Of a stretch of DNA of 64,000 nt, positions 33,651-41,716 are shown in pieces. The stretch lies in the NCBI GenBank assembly GCA_035763745.1, contig DASUAO010000023.1, positions 22,014 to 86,013 on the forward strand, written 5' to 3'. Position numbers and translations under genes: made by a program. How positions within the stretch are numbered: the first letter of the stretch is position 1; the number at the start of each line of letters is the position of its first letter. The DNA is from DASUAO01 sp035763745 (GTDB taxonomy: Bacteria; Actinomycetota; Acidimicrobiia; IMCC26256; PALSA-555). The notes beneath the pieces are model-generated. The model saw only the letters and a list, made by a program, of their open reading frames with translations, had not been told where the DNA came from and searched no databases.

Positions 33651-34865
33651 TCAGCGCTTCCGGGGCACGAAGATGCCGATCCCGTCGGGGAAGGCGAGGC
33701 CGGTCGCCATCGTCTCGGGCGGTTGGGGCTCCCCGTTCACGAAGGTGATGCGTCGCACGGTCCCGGTCCCGCGGCCGGGACCGATCCTGCCGTCGTCGGA
33801 GATCACCAGGCCGATGTCGGCGAAGTAGAGGGTGCCGTCGGGTGCGATCCCGAGGCCCAGCGGTGTCCCCGTGGAGATCGGCTCCGCGCCCAGCCCCTCG
33901 CCCGCGGGTGCCTCGAGGATGGTCCGGTAGTAGTCGCCGTTCACGCCGTACTCGTTGATCGCACCGGGGAACACGCTCGACACGAACCAGCCGCCGTTCG
34001 GGCTCGGGACGATCGCGCTCGGGGCGATCAGGCCGTTGCCCGGCACGATGAATTGCTCGTGCGTGATGCCTGTCGCCATGGGTGCGCCCGTGCCGTCGGT
34101 GCTGTCGCAGCCGTCGGCCGGCGTGGGTCCGGTGGGGAAGTCGGCGCCCTCGTACCGCAGGATCCCCGCGCCGTCGCCGCGCTGCGACGCGACGTACACG
34201 TTGTCGTCGTCGTCGACCGCGATGCCTCCAGACGTGCCGATCGCGATGTCGACCTTGCAGTACGCGACCTTGCCGTAGGTGCCCTCTGCCACGGTCCGGA
34301 AGCCCTTGGTGAACGGTGGGAACCACACGATGAGCTGGCCGTCGCCCACGCCCTCTGCCTGGTTGCCGATGTCGGTGGTGAGCAGCCGGCCGTCGGAGAG
34401 GAGCCCGCAGCCGTAGTTCTCGGCGTTGTCGGTCGCGCCCTGGTAGGTGGGCTGCAGCTTGCCGATCTGCTTCACCTCGAGCTTCCCGACCTTCGAGCCC
34501 TTGAGCCGGAAGATCCCCCAGCCCTGGATGGGATCGGGCTGGCCGGTGTCCTCGCCGGCGATGAACGTGCGCCCGCCCTTGCCGAAGAAGCAGATCTGCG
34601 CGTTGATGTCGAAGCCCTTCGGGTCCTTCGACCGGGCCGTGTAGAGCTTCTGCGTGTCGAACGGCGGAGCCCCCTCGTAGGCATCGAGGTCGTTGCCCTG
34701 ACCGTTGAGGACGATGACGCCGCTCCCGGCGGCGTCATCGACGCGGCCCTCCGACGGAAGGTGGTCGCGGGCGGACACCGCGGGTGCGAGCACCAGCGAC
34801 ACCGTCGCTGCGAGCGCGGCCGTCGTCAGGACCGCGAGGACCTTCGTGCACGACCTGGTGTGCAT
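33651..34865 (-). CDS. Secreted beta-propeller protein (NHL/SMP-30-like)
   Basis: A 404-residue exported protein. The signal peptide MHTRSCTKVLAVLTTAALAA... ends near LAPAVSA-RDH. The rest has repeated propeller-like strands such as GGIAVDDDDNVYVASQRGDG, APSAIVPSPNGGWFVSSVFPG and LGLGIAPDGTLYFADIGL, typical of NHL or SMP-30/gluconolactonase-like six-bladed propellers. No catalytic residues can be assigned. AAAGG lies just ahead of the ATG. It follows a PQQ-type propeller gene after 22 bp, so the two secreted propellers are likely co-expressed. Confidence 0.8.
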   Translation of the reverse strand: MHTRSCTKVLAVLTTAALAATVSLVLAPAVSARDHLPSEGRVDDAAGSGVIVLNGQGNDLDAYEGAPPFDTQKLYTARSKDPKGFDINAQICFFGKGGRTFIAGEDTGQPDPIQGWGIFRLKGSKVGKLEVKQIGKLQPTYQGATDNAENYGCGLLSDGRLLTTDIGNQAEGVGDGQLIVWFPPFTKGFRTVAEGTYGKVAYCKVDIAIGTSGGIAVDDDDNVYVASQRGDGAGILRYEGADFPTGPTPADGCDSTDGTGAPMATGITHEQFIVPGNGLIAPSAIVPSPNGGWFVSSVFPGAINEYGVNGDYYRTILEAPAGEGLGAEPISTGTPLGLGIAPDGTLYFADIGLVISDDGRIGPGRGTGTVRRITFVNGEPQPPETMATGLAFPDGIGIFVPRKR

Positions 34866-34887
34866 CGGTGCCGCCTTTCGATGGCGT

Positions 34888-36930
34888 CTACGAGTTCCGG
34901 ACCGGACTGAGGAGGGGATCGAAGCCGCGCGTGACGACGAGCCGGTTCACGCCTTCGGCCGGCGAGGGGAGCGCGTCGGAGTCGGTGATCGCGAGGACCG
35001 TGAGCCGGCTGTAGGACGCGCCGCGGCGGGGGATCTTCGAGCTCGTGCACGCACCCGACGCGTCGAGGACGCAGAGCAGCCCGCCTTGGGGGTTGTCGTC
35101 GCTCTCGGAGAGGAACACGCCGTAGCGAGTCGCGCCGGTGGCGGCTTCGGCGCTGCCGGGTCGGAGCCAGGCGCTCGGTGGACCGAGCCCGCTCGTCGCG
35201 ATCTCCACCTTCCACGGGTCGAGGGTGACGAGCAGCGTCATCGCCGGTGTCGTCCCCGCGGGGGGCTGCACGAGCGTGAACCCGACGTCGCAGGGTGTGC
35301 CGACACACGCCTGAGCGGCGGGCGGTGCCGTGGCCGGGGTGGTGCCGGTCGGCTTCTCCGGCTTCTTCCTCTCGGGCGTGGTCGTGCTGGCGACGGGCGT
35401 GCCACGCAGCGAGTAGCGGTAGACGCCGCTGGTCTTGCTGCGCGCGTCGAGCCCGGGCTCGCGGATCCCGGCGACCGCGATCACATCGGGCCCGGTGATC
35501 ACGGGTCCGCCCGACACCGCGCCGTCGACCTCGTCGGACCAGAGCACGTCGCCGGTCGCGAGGTCGAGCGCGCGCACGGTGAAGTCGGTCCCCCCGATGA
35601 CGAGCACCCCACCGCCCATCGCCGGCGCACCGTAGGTCGGCGCGGCGATCGGCTGCTGCCAGAGGATCGAGCCGTCGTCGATGGAGAGCGCGTGGAGGTA
35701 GGGGCTGCCACCGATCGCGGTGCCGCCTGCGACGATCCCGTCGGCCACACCCGCGGGTCCGATGAACCCACCCGTCGAGAAGTTGCTCCCCGGGCGCGTG
35801 AGTCCCGGCTCCACCACGGGGGTGACCCACACCGGCTCGCCGGTGGCGCGGTCGAGTGCGTAGTACGTGCCGTCCTTGCCTCCGAGCCCGACGAGCGCAC
35901 GCGACGCACCGTCGGCTCCCACGGACTCGAAGAGGTTGGGTGCGCCCGCGAAGTCGAGATCGTCGCGGTTGGGCTCGTGCGGCTGGTACGTCCACCGCAC
36001 CGATCCGTCGTCGAGGTCGAGGGCGACGATCGCCTCGGTGAACCGGCCCCAGCCGCGCGGGCTGGTCGCGCAGTTCCCGGTGCCGAAGAAGGCGAGCCGT
36101 CGCTCGGTGTCGACGGTGACCGACCCCCAGACGTCGGCGCATCCCGGTCCGGTCGGGCCGCCTTCGGCGTCGCTGGCCTCTGCTGGCGCGGTCTCGGTGC
36201 GCCACCGGACCTCGCCGGTCCGTGCGTCGAGGGCGACGACCCCGGCCGGCTCCCCGGCCGGGCTGTTGTGGACGTCCCACCCGAAGATGACCATGCCGTC
36301 GACGACGACCGGCGACGCTTCGATCTCGGTGGGATCCTGCTTGTCGCCCGGCTTCCCGAGCTCGTAGGTCCAGCGTTGCTTCCCGTCGCTCGCCCGGAGC
36401 GCGTAGAGCGTCTTGCCGGCGCCGACGAAGACGGTCCGCACGCCGCCGACCTTCTTGACTGCAGCCGACGACACGATCTGGCCCGCGTAGACACGCGGGT
36501 GGACCTTCGTCTTCACGACCCAGCGCTTCGTGCCGTCGCGCCGGTCGAGGGCGTAGAAGCGCCCCGACCAGTCGCCGACGTAGACGGTGTTCCCGACGAC
36601 GGCGGGCGTTGCTGTGACGACGTCGTGGGTGTTGAAGTACCAGATGCGCCGGAGGTCAGAAGCGTTCTGAGGCGTGAGCTCGGTGCAGTCGGTGGCGAAC
36701 GACCGGGAGGCGTCGCGTCCCCACATCGGCCAGTCGCACCGGGCGCGCGCGCCTGCTCGACGTTCGGCGTGCCTGTCGGTCGTCACCTCGACGCGCGCGC
36801 GGGCCGTGGTGCCGGCGTCCGCCGGTGCGGGTGCCGACCCGAACGCGAGCGTCCCCACGGCAAGGGCGACGGTGGCGCCGAGCATGCACGGAGTGGCGCG
36901 GCGTGTCCGGGTCGAGCGTCGGAACCGCAT
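34888..36930 (-). CDS. Secreted PQQ-like beta-propeller protein (dehydrogenase-like)
   Basis: A 680-residue exported protein. An Arg-rich N-terminus leads into a signal peptide (LGATVALAVGTLAFGSAPAPADA). At least seven tryptophan-docking blades are visible, among them YALDRRDGTKRWVVK, YALRASDGKQRWTYE, VALDARTGEVRWRTE, VALDLDDGSVRWTYQ, YALDRATGEPVWVTP, HALSIDDGSILWQQP and RALDLATGDVLWSDE. Overall order resembles polyvinyl-alcohol-dehydrogenase-like quinoproteins, but no heme motif is present. After a Thr/Pro linker (~550-575) there is a C-terminal ~120-residue domain of unknown type with Cys pairs. The ATG at 36930 has GGAGGG close upstream and TACGAT at 36963-36958. Confidence 0.83.
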   Translation of the reverse strand: MRFRRSTRTRRATPCMLGATVALAVGTLAFGSAPAPADAGTTARARVEVTTDRHAERRAGARARCDWPMWGRDASRSFATDCTELTPQNASDLRRIWYFNTHDVVTATPAVVGNTVYVGDWSGRFYALDRRDGTKRWVVKTKVHPRVYAGQIVSSAAVKKVGGVRTVFVGAGKTLYALRASDGKQRWTYELGKPGDKQDPTEIEASPVVVDGMVIFGWDVHNSPAGEPAGVVALDARTGEVRWRTETAPAEASDAEGGPTGPGCADVWGSVTVDTERRLAFFGTGNCATSPRGWGRFTEAIVALDLDDGSVRWTYQPHEPNRDDLDFAGAPNLFESVGADGASRALVGLGGKDGTYYALDRATGEPVWVTPVVEPGLTRPGSNFSTGGFIGPAGVADGIVAGGTAIGGSPYLHALSIDDGSILWQQPIAAPTYGAPAMGGGVLVIGGTDFTVRALDLATGDVLWSDEVDGAVSGGPVITGPDVIAVAGIREPGLDARSKTSGVYRYSLRGTPVASTTTPERKKPEKPTGTTPATAPPAAQACVGTPCDVGFTLVQPPAGTTPAMTLLVTLDPWKVEIATSGLGPPSAWLRPGSAEAATGATRYGVFLSESDDNPQGGLLCVLDASGACTSSKIPRRGASYSRLTVLAITDSDALPSPAEGVNRLVVTRGFDPLLSPVRNS

Positions 36931-36957
36931 CTCCCTCCGAGCGGTCGGCAGGGGCGA

Positions 36958-36963
36958 ATCGTA
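36958..36963 (-). promoter_or_regulatory. -10 box TACGAT for the secreted propeller operon
   Basis: On the minus strand TACGAT lies 27 bp before the ATG at 36930, leaving a short leader that includes GGAGGG. Confidence 0.4.
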
Positions 36964-36995
36964 GACATGGTGGCGGGCACCGCGCGGCGGCACGG

Positions 36996-38195
36996 TCAGC
37001 TCGAGTCGAGGAGGGCCGGGACGGGCGCCTCGATGCCCCAGCCGTCTTCGTGGCTCCCGACGAGCCGATAGCCCTGGTAGGTGATGAGGTCGTGGTGGTA
37101 GCCGCAGATCCGGACCTCGGTGGCGAGTGAGCTGATGCCGCCGTTGGCGACCTCCACGAGGTGGTGGTCCTCGAGGTAGTCGGAGCACGTGCACCCGGCG
37201 ACGACGCAACGGGTGTCGCGCCAGGCGAGCGCTTCCTCGAGGTAGGTGCTCCCGGTGCGCCCGAGATGGGCGATGCGGGTGACGTCGCATCCCTTCGTGA
37301 GGACCGCGTGCACGATCGGGTGACCGCCCGCCATCCGCTCGACAACGCTCACCGGGACTGGACCGGCGCCTTCGATCTCGCACAGCTCGCCCGGCTCGGT
37401 GTGGCCGCGGACGAGGGCGGAGTAGTCGACGCGCACTTTGACGAGCCCGTCGGCGCGAGCCGAGGTGGGCCCGGCGGGGGACCCGGACTCCGCGGCGCCG
37501 GTGACCAGCGCGACCAGGGCGTCGGACGCGCAGTTCCCGTAGGTCGCGTCGTGACCGGCCGTGCGGGCTGCCGTGAGCTCGCGCCGGATGTGCGGCGCGA
37601 GCGCCGCCTTGATGCTCGCGAGCGAGTCGGGGGTGCCGCGCCAGCCGAGGCGGCCGGCGCCTTCGTGGTCGATCCAGGTGGTGAGGTCGCGGTTGGCATG
37701 GGCGGCGCGGTAGCGCGTCTCGACGAGATCGGGGCGAGCGGCGGCCTCGACGGCGCGCGCCCGCTCGTGCAGCCCGCGCAACGAGGAACGTTCCGCGGCG
37801 CGCAGCAGGTCGGCCTCGGCGTCGGGGTCGGCGCACGCGCCCACCACGACCGCGTGCGCCTGCGCAGGGGAGAGCAACCCTTCGCGCAGCGCCGCTTCGG
37901 TGGCCGGCAAGTTGTGGAGATGCTCTGCGGTCTCGAGCATCCCGATCGCCTCGCCCATCGGCGCGCCCGTCGTCTTCGCGACCCACTCCGCCGGGCTGCG
38001 CGCACCGTGCTCGGCCCACACCTTCGTCTCTGCGACGCGGGCTGCCAGGCGGGTCGTCGCGCCGTCGCACAGCCTCGACGCCTCGGCCAGGAGCCCGACG
38101 AGCCGCTGCGCGGTTCGGGCGTCGACGCACGCCGGGTCGAGCTCTCGGGCGAAGCCCCGAAGTTGCTCCACTGCGTCGCGCACGGACTCGAACAC
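36996..38195 (-). CDS. DUF222 / HNH endonuclease domain protein (13E12 repeat family)
   Basis: A 399-residue protein. The N-terminal ~270 residues are an Ala-rich helical DUF222 region. The C-terminus holds an HNH nuclease module: two Cys in CVVAGCTCSDYLEDHHLVEV, the HH pair, NGGISSLATEVRICGYHHDLITYQGYRL. These families spread widely in actinobacterial genomes, and their activity is poorly defined. The GTG start at 38195 is preceded by AAGGGAAG. A perfect LexA-type SOS box lies 78 bp upstream, so expression should rise after DNA damage, as reported for mycobacterial 13E12 genes. Confidence 0.9.
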   Translation of the reverse strand: MFESVRDAVEQLRGFARELDPACVDARTAQRLVGLLAEASRLCDGATTRLAARVAETKVWAEHGARSPAEWVAKTTGAPMGEAIGMLETAEHLHNLPATEAALREGLLSPAQAHAVVVGACADPDAEADLLRAAERSSLRGLHERARAVEAAARPDLVETRYRAAHANRDLTTWIDHEGAGRLGWRGTPDSLASIKAALAPHIRRELTAARTAGHDATYGNCASDALVALVTGAAESGSPAGPTSARADGLVKVRVDYSALVRGHTEPGELCEIEGAGPVPVSVVERMAGGHPIVHAVLTKGCDVTRIAHLGRTGSTYLEEALAWRDTRCVVAGCTCSDYLEDHHLVEVANGGISSLATEVRICGYHHDLITYQGYRLVGSHEDGWGIEAPVPALLDSS

Positions 38196-38267
38196 GCTGC
38201 TTCCCTTCGTGCGGGGATGCCGCTCGCCTCACGGGACGACGGCAGCTCGACTGGGGGAAGTGGCCCT

Positions 38268-38289
38268 ACTCTATCGAACATACGTTCGA
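38268..38289 (-). promoter_or_regulatory. SOS (LexA) box TCGAAC-ATAC-GTTCGA with adjacent -10 TAGAGT
   Basis: The 16-bp palindrome at 38274-38289 is a perfect match to the Gram-positive/mycobacterial LexA operator (CGAAC-N4-GTTCG). On the minus strand it is followed directly by TAGAGT (38273 to 38268), a likely -10, so LexA would block the promoter of the DUF222/HNH gene. Confidence 0.9.
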
Positions 38290-38462
38290 TTCGTCAAGTC
38301 GTGACGCGCGATTCCGCGAATCTCTTCTCGGGCGTCGACTCCTCGGCCGGTACCGCCTCGGTTCGTCGCTCGTCCGTTGGTGGGTCCTTCGTCCCTTCCC
38401 CGGGAGGCGGTCCGGGGTGATGCTCAGGTCCGGAATCAGAACCCGGTAGGAGGTGGTGGCTC

Positions 38463-38960
38463 ATGTGGACGAAGGGCCGTGCGGCGGGTGTCGTCGTGGC
38501 TGTCGTGCTCGGGCTGGCGCTCGTCGTCGGGGCGGGCCCCGCTGGTGCCGCGAAGAAGCCGAAGTCGTGCACGCTGTTGAAGGCGGCGCAGATCTCGGAG
38601 GTGCTCGGAGCCGACGTCAGTGGTCCTGGCGGCGCGGGGACCCTCGACATCGCATGCGACTTCGATGTCGGTCCGGGCCTCGGTGAGCCCGGCGGCGGGA
38701 TCCTGATCGTGCAGTACTACGAGCGCGGGCCGATCGCGAGCGGCGTGTACTCGGCGATGAAGGACGGCGCCGAGGGGCTCGAGCCCGGCGTGCGGGTCCC
38801 GGGCACCAAGGTCTGGTTCACACCCACGACCGGCGCGTGGGTGAAGAAGAAGGGGCAGGTCGTCAACGTGTCGCTCTCGTACACGCTGTCCGACCCGCCC
38901 GCCGAGGCGACCCAGGACGTGGTGGTCGAGTTGACGGAGCTCGCCGCGAAGAAGCTCTGA
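38463..38960 (+). CDS. Small secreted protein (DUF3558-like, tentative)
   Basis: A 165-residue protein with a clear signal peptide (RAAGVVVAVVLGLALVVGAGPAGA-AKK). The mature part begins SCTLLKAAQISEVLGADVSGP, followed by LDIACDFDV. Two Cys around a short AxISEVLG helix recall DUF3558-type actinobacterial secreted or lipoproteins, but there is no lipobox Cys at the cleavage site. The function is unknown. The ATG at 38463 has a strong AGGAGG 9 bp upstream, so it is a leadered gene. A hairpin at 38981-38998 may end the transcript before tRNA-Cys. Confidence 0.78.
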   Translation: MWTKGRAAGVVVAVVLGLALVVGAGPAGAAKKPKSCTLLKAAQISEVLGADVSGPGGAGTLDIACDFDVGPGLGEPGGGILIVQYYERGPIASGVYSAMKDGAEGLEPGVRVPGTKVWFTPTTGAWVKKKGQVVNVSLSYTLSDPPAEATQDVVVELTELAAKKL

Positions 38961-38980
38961 GCGCCCCGCCGGGGATGTAG

Positions 38981-38998
38981 GGCTCGGGATCGCGAGCC
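38981..38998 (+). terminator. Hairpin GGCTCG-N6-CGAGCC
   Basis: A 6-bp perfect stem with a 6-nt loop 20 bp after the stop of the small secreted protein. No T-run follows, so it is a weak intrinsic terminator candidate between that gene and tRNA-Cys. Confidence 0.4.
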
Positions 38999-39006
38999 GT
39001 GGCCGG

Positions 39007-39012
39007 TACGAT
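39007..39012 (+). promoter_or_regulatory. -10 box TACGAT for tRNA-Cys
   Basis: TACGAT lies 34 bp before the mature tRNA 5' end, giving a precursor leader of about 28 nt. No clear -35 is seen. Confidence 0.4.
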
Positions 39013-39046
39013 CGGCAACTCCGCGCGCGGAAGCGCACGGGTGAAC

Positions 39047-39121
39047 GGCGGCGTAGCCGAGTGGCTCAGGCAAGGGTCTGCAAAACCCTGGACGCGGGTT
39101 CGATTCCCGCCGCCGCCTCCA
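39047..39121 (+). tRNA. tRNA-Cys (anticodon GCA)
   Basis: The acceptor stem GGCGGCG (39047-39053) pairs with CGCCGCC (39111-39117), followed by discriminator T and an encoded CCA at 39119-39121. The anticodon arm AGGGT-CTGCAAA-ACCCT places GCA in the loop. The T-arm is CGGGTTCGATTCCCG. Immediately after the CCA, a truncated coding sequence begins, which suggests the tRNA 3' end acted as a recombination site. Confidence 0.95.
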
Positions 39122-39470
39122 GTACCTGGGTGAGCACGTCACCAACTACGAGGACGGAGAGGTCGTCGACGGCGCCCAGGCCGGGATCGTGATGCCCGCG
39201 AAGCCCAAGGCCGGCATGACCTATCGCCAGGAGTACTACGCGGGCGAGACCGAGGACAACGGCGCCGTGGTCACGGTGGGCAAGGAGAAGGTGAGCGTGC
39301 CCTTCGGCTTCTTCGAGAAGCGTGTCCTCATGACCCGAGACACGTCGACCATCGAGCCCAAGGTGCTGGAGCTCACGTTCTTCGCACCCGGTGTCGGTCC
39401 GCTCCTCGGCGTCCACCTCGACGGGCCCGGTGCGCGCGTCGCGCTGGTGAGCTTCACCGAAGGGGCGTAG
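39122..39470 (+). pseudogene. C-terminal remnant of a secreted/conserved protein gene, truncated at tRNA-Cys
   Basis: From the base after the tRNA CCA, the frame reads YLGEHVTNYEDGEVV then DGAQAGIVMPAKPKAGMTYRQEYYAGETEDNG and continues to the TAG at 39470. From memory this matches the C-terminal third of a family with the pattern W-Y-x-G-E...GSW-x-AGVDGA-x-PGI-MPA-P...YRQEYY-G-AED. The N-terminal two thirds are missing and the GSWxAGV segment seems deleted between EVV and DGA. An intact short protein from GTG 39189 (~93 residues) is possible. Decay by recombination at the tRNA is more likely. Confidence 0.65.
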
Positions 39471-39481
39471 CCCGCCAGTCG

Positions 39482-39487
39482 TAGCAT
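39482..39487 (+). promoter_or_regulatory. -10 box TAGCAT of a leaderless promoter
   Basis: TAGCAT ends 8 bp before the ATG at 39496 of the aquaporin-like gene; no Shine-Dalgarno sequence is visible. Confidence 0.6.
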
Positions 39488-39495
39488 CGGCGCCC

Positions 39496-40221
39496 ATGCC
39501 GATGGCCCGCCTCGCCCGCATCGCGCTCGCGGAGTTCGTGGGCACCCTCTTCCTCGTGGCGATCGTCGTCGGCTCGGGGATCGCCGCGCAGCGGCTCAGC
39601 CCCGGCGACACGGGCCTCCAGTTGCTCGAGAACGCGCTCGCCACCGGCGGCGGGCTGGTCGCGATCATCCTCGCGGTCGGGGCGGTGTCGGGCGCGCACC
39701 TCAACCCGGTCGTGAGCCTTGCCGAGCGGTTCTTCGGGGGGATCACCAGCCGCGAGCTCGGCGTGTACGTCGGCGCGCAGGTGACGGGTGGAATCGCCGG
39801 GTGCGTGCTCGCGAACGTCATGTTCGACCTCGACGCGGTCACGTGGTCCACGAAGGAACGCTCGGGCTCGGGGCTCTGGCTGGCGGAGGTCGTCGCGACG
39901 GTGGGGCTCCTGCTCGTGATCTTCGGGCTGGCGCGCTCCGGGCGTTCGCAGCTCGCGCCGTTCGCCGTGGGCGCCTACATCGCGTCGGCGTACTTCTTCA
40001 CGTCGTCGACGAGCTTCGCGAACCCGGCCGTGGCCGTCGGACGCATGTTCAGCGACACGTTCGCGGGCATCGACCCGGCGTCGGCGCCTGCGTTCATCGG
40101 GTTCGAGCTCCTCGGCGCGGTGGTGGGGATCGCACTGATCGCGGTGCTGTACCCGACGATCCGCGCGCACGTCGCCGACGTGGTGGTGCCGCACCCGCCG
40201 GTCCCGAGCCACCGGGACTGA
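39496..40221 (+). CDS. MIP/aquaporin family channel
   Basis: A 241-residue membrane channel with six helices. The two pore half-helices are SGAHLNPVVSL (Asn70-Pro-Val, so NPV instead of NPA) and SFANPAVAVGRM (Asn176-Pro-Ala with the selectivity-filter Arg183). The NPV variant and small residues suggest a glycerol/metalloid-type or generalist pore as much as a strict water channel. There are no arsenic-resistance neighbours, unlike many actinobacterial MIP genes. The gene is transcribed alone from a leaderless promoter and converges on a DinB-like gene. Confidence 0.9.
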   Translation: MPMARLARIALAEFVGTLFLVAIVVGSGIAAQRLSPGDTGLQLLENALATGGGLVAIILAVGAVSGAHLNPVVSLAERFFGGITSRELGVYVGAQVTGGIAGCVLANVMFDLDAVTWSTKERSGSGLWLAEVVATVGLLLVIFGLARSGRSQLAPFAVGAYIASAYFFTSSTSFANPAVAVGRMFSDTFAGIDPASAPAFIGFELLGAVVGIALIAVLYPTIRAHVADVVVPHPPVPSHRD

Positions 40222-40243
40222 CGCTCGGCCGAGCGGACGACCC

Positions 40244-40891
40244 CTACGCGGCGAGTCGGCTCGCCAGCGCGGCGTGACCGTCGCCCGACAGCTCGGGGAG
40301 GGCGGCCGGGCGGCCCGACGACGCGAGGATCAGCGCCTCGGCCGGACCGCTGACCTCGGGGCCCTCGCCGAACGACCAGTCGACGTCGGTCGCGCGCCAG
40401 CTCAGGTCCTTCATCCGCTGCTTCGACTTCAGGAACCCGCCGATGGTCGGGAGCGCGTCGAGCGCGGCGGTGAGCCGTTCGGCGGGGATCGTGCGGGGGC
40501 GGCCGACGGGGCGGCGGATGTCCTGGTGGTGGATCAGATGGTCGACGAACCCTTCCTTCTCGGAGATCGTCTTCGAGATGCCCTTGCGGGTGTGGTCCCT
40601 GGCCACCGCGGACCACGCGTCGCGGATCTCGGCGGCGCTGTGCGCCGACCCGTACTCACGCGACGCCTCGAAGGACGCCTTGGGCACGCTGAACCGGTTC
40701 TTGGCGACCTCGAGGAGGATCGTCGACAGCGGCGTGGTGTGCCCGACGATCATGTGCGAGACGACGTCGCGGACGCGCCAGCCCTCGCAGAGGCTCATCG
40801 TGTCGAACTCGGCGTCGCCGAGCTCGCCGAGGGTCGTGGCGATGTCAGTCGACTCGTCCCAGATCAATCGGTCGTACGCGTGCTCGGCCAT
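40244..40891 (-). CDS. DinB-like / mycothiol-dependent maleylpyruvate-isomerase-type protein
   Basis: A 215-residue four-helix-bundle protein. It contains SLCEGWRVRDVVSHMIVGHT, the hallmark W-x-VRDV-x-H segment with the first metal His, and FVDHLIHHQDIRRPVG carrying the other His/Asp ligands. This matches the actinobacterial metal-binding group related to maleylpyruvate isomerase and other mycothiol S-transferases. The substrate is unknown. The upstream region has GAGGGAG before the ATG. It supports a mycothiol-using host. Confidence 0.85.
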   Translation of the reverse strand: MAEHAYDRLIWDESTDIATTLGELGDAEFDTMSLCEGWRVRDVVSHMIVGHTTPLSTILLEVAKNRFSVPKASFEASREYGSAHSAAEIRDAWSAVARDHTRKGISKTISEKEGFVDHLIHHQDIRRPVGRPRTIPAERLTAALDALPTIGGFLKSKQRMKDLSWRATDVDWSFGEGPEVSGPAEALILASSGRPAALPELSGDGHAALASRLAA

Positions 40892-40975
40892 GGCCGGACT
40901 CCCTCGGTCGAACAGGTCGGGTGGGCGCCCATTGGTAGCGCATCCGGCTCGCGTTGTCAGTGGACGAGCACCGCG

Positions 40976-40981
40976 TACACT
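40976..40981 (+). promoter_or_regulatory. -10 box TACACT of a leaderless promoter
   Basis: TACACT ends 8 bp before the GTG at 40990, which selects that GTG over the upstream in-frame ATG at 40954. Confidence 0.6.
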
Positions 40982-40989
40982 CCTCCGCC

Positions 40990-41691
40990 GTGACCGACGA
41001 CGACCGCGCCGCGACCGACACGCGCCATCGCGCGCGGCTCGAGCTCATCGCCACCGGCCTCATCGCGATCGCCACGGTGCTCACGGCATGGAGCGCGTTC
41101 CAGAGCACGAAGTGGAGCGGAGTCCAGGCGAACGCCTACGCGGCGGCGAGTGCCAAGCGCACGGAGTCGGCCAAGGCGGCGAACCGCGCCGACACCCAGG
41201 CGTCGATCGACGTCACCTTGTTCGCCGACTGGCTTGCGGCGCTCTCCGACGAGCTCGCGCTGGATCCCAACAGCTCGATGGCCCCCAACGGTCGGTACGC
41301 GCCAGATCCCTCCGAGCTGTCGGGTGTCCTCTTCGACCGGTTCCGCGACGAGTTCAAGCCGGCGGTCCGGGCGTGGCTCGATCAAGATCCTCTGGACAAC
41401 CCGGATGCGGACGCGACGCCGTTCGTGGTCCCCGAGTACCGCCTCGCCGAGGACGAGCGGGCCGCCGAGCTCACCACGAAGGCCGACGTGCTGTCGGAGA
41501 CCGCGCGGGACGCGAACCAACGTGGCGACAACTACGTGCTCACGACGGTCCTGTTCGCCGCTGTGCTCTTCTTCGCCGGCATCAGCACGAAGTTCGAGTC
41601 GATCCGGAACCACGCGGCGATGATCGTCATGGCAGTCGTGCTGCTCGCCGTCGGGATCGCGATCCTCGCGACCTATCCCATCGAGATCTGA
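40990..41691 (+). CDS. Membrane protein of unknown function (DUF4337-like)
   Basis: A 233-residue protein with one N-terminal helix (LIATGLIAIATVLTAWSAF), a long polar helical segment rich in Ala/Arg/Asp (~40-180), and two C-terminal helices (YVLTTVLFAAVLFFAGI and AAMIVMAVVLLAVGIAILATY). WSAFQSTKWSGVQAN after the first helix resembles DUF4337 proteins. The function is unknown. The start is set by the -10 spacing. It converges with the rsgA gene after 25 bp. Confidence 0.75.
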   Translation: MTDDDRAATDTRHRARLELIATGLIAIATVLTAWSAFQSTKWSGVQANAYAAASAKRTESAKAANRADTQASIDVTLFADWLAALSDELALDPNSSMAPNGRYAPDPSELSGVLFDRFRDEFKPAVRAWLDQDPLDNPDADATPFVVPEYRLAEDERAAELTTKADVLSETARDANQRGDNYVLTTVLFAAVLFFAGISTKFESIRNHAAMIVMAVVLLAVGIAILATYPIEI

Positions 41692-41716
41692 GCTCGCCCA
41701 GGTCCTGGTCGATCGG

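Noticed and set aside
38274..38289. KstR-type operator
   Set aside because: The spacing and arms fit the LexA box exactly, and the downstream gene is a DUF222/HNH protein, not a lipid enzyme.
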